NCBI GenBank assembly: GCA_016790285.1
Contig: JAEUPJ010000033.1
Span: forward strand, 29,560 to 93,559
Direction of reading: 5' to 3'
From: Roseateles sp.
Lineage (GTDB): Bacteria; Pseudomonadota; Gammaproteobacteria; Burkholderiales; Burkholderiaceae_C
DNA: 64,000 nucleotides
The number at the start of each line of letters is the position of its first letter. Positions within the stretch are counted from its first letter, which is position 1. A model generated the notes under the pieces. It searched no databases, was not told where the DNA came from, and was given only the letters and a program-made list of their open reading frames with translations. Positions 52,365 through 63,772 of this stretch are shown piece by piece. Both the position numbers and the translations under genes were made by a program.

Positions 52365-53876
52365 ATGAGCAGAACGATCTCGATGCGGCACACGCTGAGC
52401 TACGGCAGTGCCAACCTGCTGGGCAGCGGCGCCCTGGCCATTGCGGCAGCCTGGCTGCTGTACTTCTACACGACGTTCTGCGGGCTGACCGTCGTCGAGG
52501 CCGCGGCCATCTTCTCGCTGGCCAGCATCCTGGACGCCATCAGCAACCCCATCATGGGGTACATCAGCGACAACTTCTACAACACCCGGCTGGGACGCAA
52601 ATTCGGCCGGCGGCGGTTCTTCATCCTGATCGGCATTCCGCTGGTGCTGCTGTACCCGCTGATGTGGATCGAGGGTTTCGGGTTCTGGTATTACCTGACG
52701 ATGTATGCGCTCTTCGAGCTCGTCTATACCTCGATCATGGTGCCGTATGAAACCCTCGCCACCGAGATGACCGACGATTTCGCGGTGCGCTCCAAACTCA
52801 CCGGCTCCAAGGCGATGTTCGGCAAGGTGGCCAATTTCCTGGCCGCCTTCATCCCGGCGCAGCTGTTCCTCATCTACAGCAAGGAGTCGCCGACGCCCTT
52901 CCTGCTGACCGGCATCATCTACGCCCTCATCATGTGCGCTGCCATGGCGGCACTGTATTTCTCGTCGTGGGAACGCCCCGCGCACGAGGTGGTGCAGGAG
53001 CGGGCGGGCAGCTTGATGCAGGCGCTCAGGAAACTCGGGGCGGACATGCTGTCCACCTTTCACCTGAAGATCTTCCGCAAGCACCTGGGCATGTATCTGC
53101 TGGGGTTTGGCGCGGAATGGCTGTTCGCCTCGATATTCACCTACCTGATCGTGTTCTGCCTCGGGCAGGACAAGGCGGTCGTCGGGTACCTGAACAGTTT
53201 CAGCTCGGTGATGCAGCTCATCTCGACGATGGCCTTCATCGGCCTGTGCATCAAGTTCGGCTTTGCCCGCCCCTACCGCATGGCCCTGCTCGTCGTCTGC
53301 GCCAGCGTGCTGGCCTACACGGCGCTCTTCTACCTGGGCTGGGACAAGCAGACCACCGTCATCGCCCTGTTCGCCATCACGGCCGTGTTCGGCCTGGGCA
53401 CCGGGGGCGTCTACTACATCCCCTGGACGGTCTACACCTTCCTGGCCGACGTCGACGAGGTGCTGACCGGGCGGCGCCGGGAAGGCATCTATGCCGGCGC
53501 CATGACCTTCGCCGGCAAGATCACGCGCTCGGCGGTGGTCTTCGCCATGGGCTGGATCCTGGGCCAGTACGGCTTCGTCTCCGGGCAGGCCACCCAGCCG
53601 GACACGGCCGTCAACGCCATCGTCGGGATCTTCACGCTGGGCGTCATCGGCCTCGCGCTGGGCGGCGTCTACTACACCTACCAGATGAAGCTGGACCGCA
53701 AGAACCACGCGATCCTGCTGCAGGAGATCGCCCGCATCAAGGCCGGTGGCCGCATTGCGGACGCGCCGCCCGAGGCGCGCGCTGTGGCCGAGGAACTCAC
53801 CGGCTGGAAGTACGAGCAGTGCTGGGGCAACAACCCCCTGGCGCCCGCAGGCACCCAGGCGACCGTGCGCGCCTGA
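52365..53876 (+). CDS. togT: GPH-family oligogalacturonide/hexuronate symporter (TogT-like)
   Basis: A 503-residue inner-membrane transporter of the glycoside-pentoside-hexuronide:cation symporter family with 12 predicted helices. HTLSYGSANLLGSGALAIAA, SILDAISNPIMGYISDNFYN, TRLGRKFGRRRFFILIGIPL and PYETLATEMTDDFAVRSKLT are GPH signatures. The sequence resembles Dickeya TogT. It should import unsaturated oligogalacturonides for Ogl, in parallel with the TRAP system at 28-31 kb. A KdgR box lies in its leader. I chose ATG 52365 (GAGAGA about 8 nt upstream) rather than a long N-terminal extension. Confidence 0.9.
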   Translation: MSRTISMRHTLSYGSANLLGSGALAIAAAWLLYFYTTFCGLTVVEAAAIFSLASILDAISNPIMGYISDNFYNTRLGRKFGRRRFFILIGIPLVLLYPLMWIEGFGFWYYLTMYALFELVYTSIMVPYETLATEMTDDFAVRSKLTGSKAMFGKVANFLAAFIPAQLFLIYSKESPTPFLLTGIIYALIMCAAMAALYFSSWERPAHEVVQERAGSLMQALRKLGADMLSTFHLKIFRKHLGMYLLGFGAEWLFASIFTYLIVFCLGQDKAVVGYLNSFSSVMQLISTMAFIGLCIKFGFARPYRMALLVVCASVLAYTALFYLGWDKQTTVIALFAITAVFGLGTGGVYYIPWTVYTFLADVDEVLTGRRREGIYAGAMTFAGKITRSAVVFAMGWILGQYGFVSGQATQPDTAVNAIVGIFTLGVIGLALGGVYYTYQMKLDRKNHAILLQEIARIKAGGRIADAPPEARAVAEELTGWKYEQCWGNNPLAPAGTQATVRA

Positions 53877-53885
53877 CCGTCAACG

Positions 53886-53904
53886 AGGGGTGCCGGGCCC
53901 CTTC
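53886..53904 (+). terminator. Possible weak terminator after togT
   Basis: AGGGG and CCCCT can pair around a 7-nt loop, followed by only two to three pyrimidines. It is short and could be chance in GC-rich DNA. Confidence 0.25.
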
Positions 53905-53905
53905 C

Positions 53906-53911
53906 TAGAAT
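53906..53911 (+). promoter_or_regulatory. Possible -10 element for leaderless transcript (BaiN-like gene)
   Basis: TAGAAT lies 5 nt before ATG 53917; transcription would start at or next to the ATG. No Shine-Dalgarno sequence is present. Confidence 0.35.
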
Positions 53912-53916
53912 CGGGC

Positions 53917-55206
53917 ATGCATCCCCCAGAAGTTCTCACGCCCGACGTCGCCCTCATCGGCGGAGGCCCCGCCGGCCTGATGGCCGCCGAAGTGCTGGCC
54001 GCCGCGGGCCATGCCGTCACCGTCTTCGACGCCAAGCCCAGCGTCGGCCGCAAGTTCCTGCTGGCCGGCAAGGGCGGCCTCAACCTCACCCACTCCGAGC
54101 CTTTCGAGCCCTTTGTCGGCCGCTTCGGCGACCGCGCACCTCAGATCGAATCCCTGCTGCGCGGCTTCGACGCCGACGCACTGCGCGCCTGGGCCGCAGG
54201 CCTGGGCGTCGAGACCTTTGTTGGCACCTCGGGCCGCGTGTTTCCCACCGACCTGAAGGCCGCCCCGCTGCTGCGCGCCTGGCTGCACCGCCTGCGCGTG
54301 GCGGGCGTCAAGTTCGCGATGCGCCACCGCTGGGCGGGCTGGTCCGACACCGGCGCGCTGCGCTTCCAGACGCCGGAGGGTGAGCGCCTCGTCACGCCGC
54401 GTGCCACGCTGCTGGCGCTGGGCGGGGCGTCATGGCCGCAACTCGGCTCGGACGGCGCCTGGGTGCCCTGGCTCGCCGAGCGCGGCGTGGACGTCGCCCC
54501 GCTGCAGCCCGCCAACTGCGGCTTTGATGTCGGCCCCACCACCGCCCACCCGGGCAGCCCTGGCTGGAGCGAGCGCTTTGCCACCGAGTTCGCCGGCCAA
54601 CCGGTCAAGCCCGTGGCACTCGCCACCGAGGGCTTCGCAGCCCGCCCAGGCGAGTTCGTCATCACCGCCACGGGCATCGAGGGCTCGCTCGTCTACGCCG
54701 CCAGCCGCGCACTGCGCGACGCCATCGCCACGACGGGCTCGGCCACGCTGCACCTGGACCTGCTGCCGCAGCTCACGCCCGAGCGCGTGCTCGCCGAGGT
54801 GAAGCACCCGCGCGGCAGCCGCTCGCTGTCGTCCCACCTCAAGAGCCGGCTGCACCTGGGCCCGCTCAAGTTCGGCCTGTTGCACGAGCTGCTCACGCGC
54901 GAGCAGATGCTCGACGCGCCCACGCTGGCCGCCGCGCTCAAGCACCTGCCCCTCACGCTGCACGCACCGCGCCCGGTGGCCGAGGCCATCAGCACGGCCG
55001 GCGGCGTGCGCTTCGAGGCACTGACCGATGGCCTGATGCTGCAGGCCGCGCCCGGCGTGTTCGTGGCCGGCGAGATGCTCGACTGGGAGGCGCCGACCGG
55101 CGGCTACCTGCTCACCGCCAGCATGGCCAGCGGGCGCGCTGCGGCCCATGGCATGGCGGCCTGGCTGGCCCGGTCCAACGCGCCCCTGCCCGCGACCCTC
55201 GGCTGA
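53917..55206 (+). CDS. BaiN/RdsA-like NAD(P)/FAD-dependent flavoprotein (TIGR03862 type)
   Basis: A 429-residue flavoprotein. DVALIGGGPAGLMAAEVLAA is the FAD dinucleotide-binding motif, VGRKFLLAGKGGLNLTHSEP is the HI0933-family signature, ATLLALGGASWPQLGSDG is the second flavin motif, and VFVAGEMLDWEAPTGGYLL closes the FAD site. Members are poorly characterised oxidoreductases. The gene stands alone behind togT and appears to start without a leader. Function in metabolism is unknown. Confidence 0.9.
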   Translation: MHPPEVLTPDVALIGGGPAGLMAAEVLAAAGHAVTVFDAKPSVGRKFLLAGKGGLNLTHSEPFEPFVGRFGDRAPQIESLLRGFDADALRAWAAGLGVETFVGTSGRVFPTDLKAAPLLRAWLHRLRVAGVKFAMRHRWAGWSDTGALRFQTPEGERLVTPRATLLALGGASWPQLGSDGAWVPWLAERGVDVAPLQPANCGFDVGPTTAHPGSPGWSERFATEFAGQPVKPVALATEGFAARPGEFVITATGIEGSLVYAASRALRDAIATTGSATLHLDLLPQLTPERVLAEVKHPRGSRSLSSHLKSRLHLGPLKFGLLHELLTREQMLDAPTLAAALKHLPLTLHAPRPVAEAISTAGGVRFEALTDGLMLQAAPGVFVAGEMLDWEAPTGGYLLTASMASGRAAAHGMAAWLARSNAPLPATLG

Positions 55207-55346
55207 GGCCTGGCGCGCCAGGGCCAGCGGCCCACGCCGAGAAGCCCCAGCGGTGGGCTGGGAATCGAGTCTGACCCTGCCCCGCGCGACACCGGGCCGG
55301 CCCTAGACTGCGCCACCCTCACGACGCGGAAGAGCGACCCCAAGCA

Positions 55347-56114
55347 ATGCGCCGGCGCGACCTGCTGCTGCTCCCCGGCCTGGCATTGCCAGCAGGCGCC
55401 GCCATGGCGCAGGCACGCACCGTCGTCATCGGCGCCGAGGACGACTGGTACCCGTACTCCGCCGAGCTGCATGGTCGCCCCGAGGGCATCACGGTCGAAC
55501 TGGTGACCGCCGCCTTCCGCGCCGTCGGTGTGCAGGCGCGGATGGAGTCAGTGCCCTACGTGCGCTGCATGGCCCAGACCAAGGCCGGCACCATGGTCGC
55601 CTGCTTCAACACGACCCGCACGGTGCAGATCGAGAACGACTACGCCTGGCCCGCCCGCCCCATGTTCGAGGAGCGCTTCCTGATCTGGGCGCTCGCCGAC
55701 GCCCCCAGCCCCCGCACAGGCGGCCTGCAGGTGCGCGACCTGGAGGGCCAGCAGGTCGCCGTGACCCGCGGCTACGAGTACGGCAGCGAGTTCGACGGCA
55801 ACCCGCGCATCGTGCGCGTCGTCACCGGCCACGACGAGAAGAACTTCCGCCTGCTGCTCAAGGGCCGCGCCACCTACACGCTGGCGCCCGACATCAACAC
55901 GCGGCTGCTGTTCAAGCGCCAACCCGACCTCGCCGGCAAGTTCAAGGTGGTGGGGCAACTCAACGCCTATGGCCTCTACACCGCCTTCTCGCGCCGCCAC
56001 CCGCAGGCCGCCGAGATGCTGGCGGCGTTCGACGAGGGCATGAAGATCATCCAGGCCAACGGCGTGGCCCGCGCCATCCACGAGCGCTGGCGCCAGCGCG
56101 CGGCCGCGCCCTGA
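55347..56114 (+). CDS. Orphan solute-binding protein (SBP_bac_3 type)
   Basis: A 255-residue exported protein with a leader containing [21 protein letters not shown] (Tat-like RRRD). The N-terminal lobe is [20 protein letters not shown] and [39 protein letters not shown] belongs to the second lobe. No transport partners flank it. The same length and layout as the protein at 31134 suggest two members of a stand-alone binding-protein group. The 140-bp gap before it contains a perfect 14-bp palindrome (55209-55222) but no clear promoter. Confidence 0.78.
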   Translation: MRRRDLLLLPGLALPAGAAMAQARTVVIGAEDDWYPYSAELHGRPEGITVELVTAAFRAVGVQARMESVPYVRCMAQTKAGTMVACFNTTRTVQIENDYAWPARPMFEERFLIWALADAPSPRTGGLQVRDLEGQQVAVTRGYEYGSEFDGNPRIVRVVTGHDEKNFRLLLKGRATYTLAPDINTRLLFKRQPDLAGKFKVVGQLNAYGLYTAFSRRHPQAAEMLAAFDEGMKIIQANGVARAIHERWRQRAAAP

Positions 56115-56160
56115 GGCCACCCGCGCGCCTTTGGCAGAATGCGGGATTCCCTTGTTACCC

Positions 56161-56185
56161 AGGGCGCCTTTTGCAGGCGCCCTTT
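56161..56185 (+). terminator. Hairpin with short T-tract at the beginning of tex
   Basis: AGGGCGCC (56161-56168) pairs perfectly with GGCGCCCT (56176-56183) around the 7-nt loop TTTTGCA and is followed by TTGTGTT. It could end the solute-binding gene or act as an attenuator or translation hairpin for tex, whose likely GTG starts lie only a few nucleotides further on. Confidence 0.5.
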
Positions 56186-56191
56186 GTGTTC

Positions 56192-58507
<2,316 letters not shown>

Positions 58508-58706
58508 CCAACCGGACTGCGCTGGAGGGTCTCCGGGGCTGACCTTCGTCATTGCAACAAAACTTTGCCACCATCGCGCCTCGCCGACATCCCGTCTGGC
58601 CGGGGCGTTGATTGACACCCCGGAATCTGCCACCGGTCGCAGCGCCGCTGCACCGCGACAACGCTGCCGCTACCGTGCGCGCCGCCTCGAACCCTCGGAG
58701 ACCTGC
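58508..58706. other. 199-bp gap between tex and TonB receptor
   Basis: A perfect TTGACA lies at 58612-58617 but has no recognisable -10 at the usual distance. No hairpin terminator for tex is evident. Nothing else is recognisable. Confidence 0.4.
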
Positions 58707-60977
58707 TTGAAAACCCCCGCCCTCGCCTCGCTGCTCCTGCTTTGCCCGGCCCTGGTCCTGGCCCAGCAGGAGGTCGATCGCGCCCAGACCTCCACGCCCG
58801 CGCCCAACAGCCAGCAGCTCGAACGCGTGTCGATCACGCGCCAGCAGACCGACACCGACCTGCGCCGCCGCGAGCCCGTGGCCAAGCAGCTCTACGGCCG
58901 CGACGAACTCGACAAGTACGGTGACACGCAGCTCTCCGACGTGCTCAAGCGCCTGCCCGGCATCAACGTCTCCGGCGGCCAGTTGCGCATGCGGGGCCTG
59001 GGTGGCGCCTACACGCAGATCCTCGTCAACGGCGAACCGGCGCCCCCGGGGTTCAGCCTGGACAACCTCAACCCGGCCCAGGTCGAGCGCCTGGAGGTGA
59101 CGAAGGCCCCGACCGCGGACCAGAGCGCCCAGGCCATCGCCGGCACGCTCAACATCATCCTGAAGGACGCGCCACGCGTCGTGCAGAAGGATCTGCGGCT
59201 GGGGCTGGCCTATGCATCCGAAAAGCCCGTCATCAATGCCGGCTTCACCTATGGCGACCGCGCACTGGGCGGCATGGGCTTCGTCATTCCGATCTCGGTC
59301 TACCAGTGGAACTTCGTCAACGAGACAGAAAGCGAGCGGCTGCGCGACGCTGGCCTGACACGCCTGTCCAGCGCGGGCCAGGACCGCGCCCATGGCCGCG
59401 GCTTCAACGTGTCACCGCGCCTGAACTGGAAGCTCGGCGAGGATGAAACGCTGACGGTGCAGGGCTTCTTCGTGCAGAACCGCTTCCGCAATGAAGGCGA
59501 GAACACGACCCAGGAGCTCTTCTTCGACCCGGTCAAGAGCGTGCGGCCGGTCAGCCTGCTCGACACGACCCGCAACCGCGGCACCTTCTCGGCCAACCGC
59601 GTCAACCTGCAGTACAACAACCGCTTTGGCGAGGACCGCCGCATCGAACTGCGTGCCGGCACGGGCAGCGGCGGCGCCGACTTCAACTTCAACTTCTTCG
59701 GCCGCAACGCGGCGGGCACGCCCGTCATCGAGCGCATCACGACGGGCGACAACCGCAACCGCAACACGACGCTGTCCGGCAAGTACAGCCAGTACGCCGG
59801 CGAAGCGCACACGGTGACGGTCGGCAGCGAAATCGAGCGCCGCACCCGCGACGAAGTTCGCAGCACCATCGAGCGCGATCCTGTCACGCTGGTGGTCAAG
59901 GACCTGCTGCCGGGCGTCGAGGGCCAGCCCTTCAACGCGACGATCACCCGCACGGCCGTCTACGGCCAGGATGAATGGGAGATCAACAAGCAATGGTCGG
60001 CCTATTTCGGCGTGCGCCACGAGCAGATCAAGACGGTCAGCGCCGGCGTGGGCAGTGACTTCAACAGCACCAGCAAGGTGACAACGCCGCTGCTGCATCT
60101 GAACTTCAAGCCAGACCCCAAGGGCCGCGACATGGTGCGCGCCAGCCTGACGCGAAGCTACAAGGCCGCAGACGTTCAGCAGCTGATCGCGCGCCCCACC
60201 ATCAACACCGACTACCCGGCCCGCAACCTCGCGGCCACCGACCCGGGCGGCCCTCGCGACGCGATCGAGAACACCCAGTCTGCACCCGACCGGGTCGGCA
60301 ACCCGAATCTCAAGCCTGAACTTGCAACCGGCCTGGACGTCGCCTGGGAAAGCTATCTGCCCGCAGGCGGCATGGTGTCCATCGGCGTGTTCCACCGCCG
60401 CATCACCGGCTTGGTGCGCAATTCGCTAGTCAAGGAACAAAGCGTGTACTGGGCAGACACGCCTCGCTGGGTCGCCAAGCCCGTCAATCTGAGCAAAGCC
60501 ACGACGCAGGGCCTGGAGCTCGAAGTGAAGGGGCGGGCGGGCGAACTCTTCCCAAGCCTGTTCGACCCGGCGACCGCGCTGAGCCTGCGCGCATCGCTGA
60601 ACCTGTACCGATCCAAGGTCTACGACATCGTGGGCCCGGACAACCGCCTGGAGGGTCAACAGCCCTGGCAGTTCAACTTCGGCGCGGACTACCGCATGAA
60701 GTCGCTGCCCATCAGCATGGGCTTCAGCGCCCAGATCGCGCCCAAGTTCGATGTCCAGCAGACCAATCTCCAAAGCCAGCAGACCCTGGCCGCCCGTTCG
60801 CTGGATGCGTTCGCCATGATGCAGGTGAGCAAGCAGGACAGCGTCCGCGTCAGCGTCAACGGCCTGTTCCAACCCAAGCAAGGCACCTACGTGACCTACG
60901 CCGGGCTGCCCGACTTCTCGCTGAACGAGCGCAAGCCTGTCGCCTGGTACGCCGTGAACTGGGAACACAAGTTCTGA
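58707..60977 (+). CDS. TonB-dependent receptor
   Basis: A 756-residue outer-membrane receptor with a signal peptide (ending CPALVLAQ). The plug contains QLYGRDELDKYGDTQLSDVL, RLPGINVSGGQLRMRGLGGA, YTQILVNGEPAPPGF and VERLEVTKAPTADQSAQAIA. The barrel ends in AWYAVNWEHKF. It starts with TTG at 58707; GGAG lies 7 nt upstream and no ATG fits the signal peptide. It stands outside the pectin operons, with tex before and a lipase gene after, so the cargo (siderophore, cofactor or sugar) is open. Confidence 0.88.
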   Translation: MKTPALASLLLLCPALVLAQQEVDRAQTSTPAPNSQQLERVSITRQQTDTDLRRREPVAKQLYGRDELDKYGDTQLSDVLKRLPGINVSGGQLRMRGLGGAYTQILVNGEPAPPGFSLDNLNPAQVERLEVTKAPTADQSAQAIAGTLNIILKDAPRVVQKDLRLGLAYASEKPVINAGFTYGDRALGGMGFVIPISVYQWNFVNETESERLRDAGLTRLSSAGQDRAHGRGFNVSPRLNWKLGEDETLTVQGFFVQNRFRNEGENTTQELFFDPVKSVRPVSLLDTTRNRGTFSANRVNLQYNNRFGEDRRIELRAGTGSGGADFNFNFFGRNAAGTPVIERITTGDNRNRNTTLSGKYSQYAGEAHTVTVGSEIERRTRDEVRSTIERDPVTLVVKDLLPGVEGQPFNATITRTAVYGQDEWEINKQWSAYFGVRHEQIKTVSAGVGSDFNSTSKVTTPLLHLNFKPDPKGRDMVRASLTRSYKAADVQQLIARPTINTDYPARNLAATDPGGPRDAIENTQSAPDRVGNPNLKPELATGLDVAWESYLPAGGMVSIGVFHRRITGLVRNSLVKEQSVYWADTPRWVAKPVNLSKATTQGLELEVKGRAGELFPSLFDPATALSLRASLNLYRSKVYDIVGPDNRLEGQQPWQFNFGADYRMKSLPISMGFSAQIAPKFDVQQTNLQSQQTLAARSLDAFAMMQVSKQDSVRVSVNGLFQPKQGTYVTYAGLPDFSLNERKPVAWYAVNWEHKF

Positions 60978-61024
60978 GGTCCGGCGCCGTCCCGGTCGCG
61001 GCACCCGGCGCGGCCGGCGTCGGC

Positions 61025-61030
61025 TATCTT
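61025..61030 (+). promoter_or_regulatory. Possible -10 element for leaderless transcript (patatin-like gene)
   Basis: TATCTT lies 8 nt before ATG 61039 and no ribosome-binding sequence is visible, so the mRNA may start at the ATG. Confidence 0.35.
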
Positions 61031-61038
61031 GTCGCGCG

Positions 61039-62124
61039 ATGAGCTCTCCCGCCCTCCACATCCTCGCCGGCCCTGCTGCCCGGGCGCGCCTGGCCGAACG
61101 CGGCCTGCGCGCGGAGGACATCGGGCTCATCCCGGCAGCGGCCGGCGGCCCCAAGGGGCTGATCCTCAACGGCCTGGACCGCCACATCTTCGGCGACTGG
61201 CTGGCACGCAGCCGCCACACCGTGCACCTCGTGGGCGCCAGCATCGGCGCCTGGCGCATGGCGACTGCCGCGCTGGCCCACCGCGGCGTGGCCCACGCCT
61301 TCGAGGTGATGGCCGAGGCGTACGTGACGCAGGAGTACGACGTGCTGCCCGGCGAGAAGCGCCCGCGCCCCGAGGGCGTGAGCCGGCGCTTCGGCGAGAT
61401 CCTGGCCGAGATCTTCCAGGGCCGTGAGGCCGAGGTGCTGGCCCACCCGCGGCTGCGGCTGCACATCGTGACCTCGCGCGGCCGCGCCGGGCTGCTGGCG
61501 CGAGAGGGCAGGCTGCGCACGCCACTGGGCTATCTCGGCGCCTTCGCCGCCAATGCGGTGTCGCGCCCGCTGCTGGGACGGTTCCTGGAGCGCGTCGTGT
61601 TCTCGGACCCGCGCGACCGCCTGCCCCTGGCCCTCGGCGACTTCAGCACGCGCGAGGTGCACCTCTCCCGCGCCAACCTGCGCGGCGCGCTGCTGGCGAG
61701 TTGCTCCATCCCCTTCTGGCTGCAGGCCCAGCACGACCTGCCCGGTGCGCCCCGCGGCGCCTACTGGGACGGCGGCATCACCGACTACCACCTGCACCTG
61801 GACTATGCGGCGATGGCCGACGGCCTGGTGCTGTATCCGCACTTCCAGCGCACGCTGGTGCCCGGCTGGCTCGACAAGGGCCTGAAGCGCCGCCACGCTG
61901 CCACCGCCCGGCTCGACAACGTGGTGGTCATGGCGCCGCACCCCGATTGGGTGAGGACGCTGCCGGGCGCCAAGCTGCCCGACCGGCAGGACTTCGCGAC
62001 CTACCGCCACGCCAACGCCGAACGCCTGCGGGCCTGGCAGGCCGCACTCGATGCGGCGCAGCAGCTCGCCGACGAGGCAGCCGCCTGGCTGGCGCAGCCG
62101 GCGCAGGACGCGCTGCCGCTCTAG
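61039..62124 (+). CDS. Patatin-like phospholipase family protein
   Basis: A 361-residue protein with a serine-aspartate dyad. AAGGPKGLILNGLD is the oxyanion loop, HLVGASIGAWRMA contains the G-x-S-x-G nucleophile, and YWDGGITDYH the aspartate of the DG-G/A motif. There is no signal peptide, so it is probably cytoplasmic or membrane-associated. It may hydrolyse phospholipids or other acyl esters; a specific substrate cannot be named. It seems to be a monocistronic, possibly leaderless gene. Confidence 0.85.
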   Translation: MSSPALHILAGPAARARLAERGLRAEDIGLIPAAAGGPKGLILNGLDRHIFGDWLARSRHTVHLVGASIGAWRMATAALAHRGVAHAFEVMAEAYVTQEYDVLPGEKRPRPEGVSRRFGEILAEIFQGREAEVLAHPRLRLHIVTSRGRAGLLAREGRLRTPLGYLGAFAANAVSRPLLGRFLERVVFSDPRDRLPLALGDFSTREVHLSRANLRGALLASCSIPFWLQAQHDLPGAPRGAYWDGGITDYHLHLDYAAMADGLVLYPHFQRTLVPGWLDKGLKRRHAATARLDNVVVMAPHPDWVRTLPGAKLPDRQDFATYRHANAERLRAWQAALDAAQQLADEAAAWLAQPAQDALPL

Positions 62125-62245
62125 GAGCGTGGGCGGCCCGCGGCACGCGGCGCCGCATCCAGTTCGGCGGCGGCCGCGTATCAGTGGCTCAGACGGCCTG
62201 CCGATCCCCGTGCGGCCGCTGCCAGCCACTCACCGAGGAGCCCCC

Positions 62246-63763
62246 ATGACCCGATCCGTGCGCACCCCCTTGTTGCCAGTTGCCGCCGCGGTGCTGGCCG
62301 CCGCGGTCGCGATGCCCGGCGCCCATGCCTCCAGCCACCGCGAGGCGCCGTTCATCGCCACCCAACCCAAGGTCGACGCGACCGATTTCTACATGTTCGC
62401 CAGCTACGAGCCCGACCGAAGCGGCTACGTCACGCTGATCGCCAACTACCAGCCGCTGCAGGATGCCTACGGCGGCCCGAACTACTTCTCGCTCGACCCC
62501 AATGCGCTGTACGAGATCCACATCGACAACAACGGCGATGCGAAGGAGGACCTGACCTTCCAGTTCCGCTTCAGGAACACGCTGAAGGGCGTCACGCTGC
62601 CGATCGGCGGCAAGAACGTCGCGATCCCGCTGGTCCAGGCCGGTGCGGTATCGGGGCTGGCCTCGGCCAACCTGAACCTGGCCGAGACCTACACGATCGA
62701 CCTGGTGCGCGGCGACCGCCGCAGCGGCAGCCGCAGCGCGATCACCGCCGCCGGCAACGGCAGCGCCACGTTCGACAAGCCGGTCGACAACATCGGCACC
62801 AAGACGATCGCCGACTATGCGGCCTATGCCGCGCAGCACGTCCATGCCGTCGCCATCCCCGGCTGCAGCCAGCCGGCGCGGGTGTTCGTCGGCCAGCGCA
62901 AGGATCCGTTCGCGGTCAACCTGGGCGCGATCTTCGATCTGGTCAACGCCCCGGTCGCGGTGATCACCGACCCGGCGCTGATCAACGCTGCGCCGAACAC
63001 GATCGACGACAAGAACGTCACGACGCTGGCGCTCGAGGTGCACAAGAGCTGCCTGACCCAGGGCAGCGAGACGGTGATCGGCGGCTGGACCAGCGCCAGC
63101 CTGCGCCAGGGCCAGTTGCTGAACCCGCTGCCGGCCAAGGGCCACCAGACCAGCGCCAAGGCCGGCGGCGCCTGGGTGCAGGTGTCGCGGCTGGGCATGC
63201 CGCTGGTCAACGAGGTGGTGATCGGCCTGCCCGACAAGGACCGCTTCAACGCCGGCAAGCCCAAGGACGACGCCCAGTTCGCCGACTACGTGACCCACCC
63301 GACGCTGCCGGCCTTGCTCGAACTGGCGCTCGGCCTGCCCAACACCGCGCCGACCAACCTGCCGCGCACCGACCTGGTCACCACCTTCCTGACCGGCATC
63401 GCCGGCGTCAACCAGCCCGCCGGCGTGGTCGCCTCCGAGATGCTGCGGCTGAACACCGCGACCGCGCCGACGCCCGCCGCCGCGCAGAACCGGCTGGGTC
63501 TGGTCGGCGGCGACGGCGCCGGGTTCCCGAACGGCCGCCGGCCGAAGGACGACGTGGTCGACATCTCGCTGGTCGCGGTGATGGGCGGCCTGTGCATTGC
63601 CAACGGCGACGCCAACGCGCTGGGCCTGGGCGCAACCTGCAAGCCTTCGGCGGTGCCGCTGGGCGACACCGCGCTGAAGCTGCACGACGCGGTCGATCAG
63701 GCGGTGGTGCCGCTGCTGCCCGGCTTCCCGTACCTGGCCACGCCGCTGCCCGGCGCGAAGTGA
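62246..63763 (+). CDS. DUF4331 family exported protein
   Basis: A 505-residue secreted protein. A signal peptide ending AMPGAHA is followed by the DUF4331 hallmark SSHREAPFIATQPKVDATDF and then YMFASYEPDRSGYVTLIANY, FQFRFRNTLKGVTLP and GGAWVQVSRLGMPLVNEVVI. The domain's function is unknown. GAGGAG lies 5 nt before the ATG. It is followed 9 nt later by a lipoprotein gene. Such pairs occur together in other bacteria, but I cannot name a pathway. Confidence 0.9.
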   Translation: MTRSVRTPLLPVAAAVLAAAVAMPGAHASSHREAPFIATQPKVDATDFYMFASYEPDRSGYVTLIANYQPLQDAYGGPNYFSLDPNALYEIHIDNNGDAKEDLTFQFRFRNTLKGVTLPIGGKNVAIPLVQAGAVSGLASANLNLAETYTIDLVRGDRRSGSRSAITAAGNGSATFDKPVDNIGTKTIADYAAYAAQHVHAVAIPGCSQPARVFVGQRKDPFAVNLGAIFDLVNAPVAVITDPALINAAPNTIDDKNVTTLALEVHKSCLTQGSETVIGGWTSASLRQGQLLNPLPAKGHQTSAKAGGAWVQVSRLGMPLVNEVVIGLPDKDRFNAGKPKDDAQFADYVTHPTLPALLELALGLPNTAPTNLPRTDLVTTFLTGIAGVNQPAGVVASEMLRLNTATAPTPAAAQNRLGLVGGDGAGFPNGRRPKDDVVDISLVAVMGGLCIANGDANALGLGATCKPSAVPLGDTALKLHDAVDQAVVPLLPGFPYLATPLPGAK

Positions 63764-63772
63764 GGAGCGACC

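Noticed and set aside
55207-55260. Perfect palindrome CCTGGCGCGCCAGG right after the flavoprotein stop as a terminator or attachment site
   Set aside because: It has no T-tract, no repeat elsewhere and no integrase; such palindromes are frequent in this base composition.
58608-58640. TTGATTGACA as a promoter of the third TonB receptor
   Set aside because: No -10-like hexamer lies 16-18 nt downstream.
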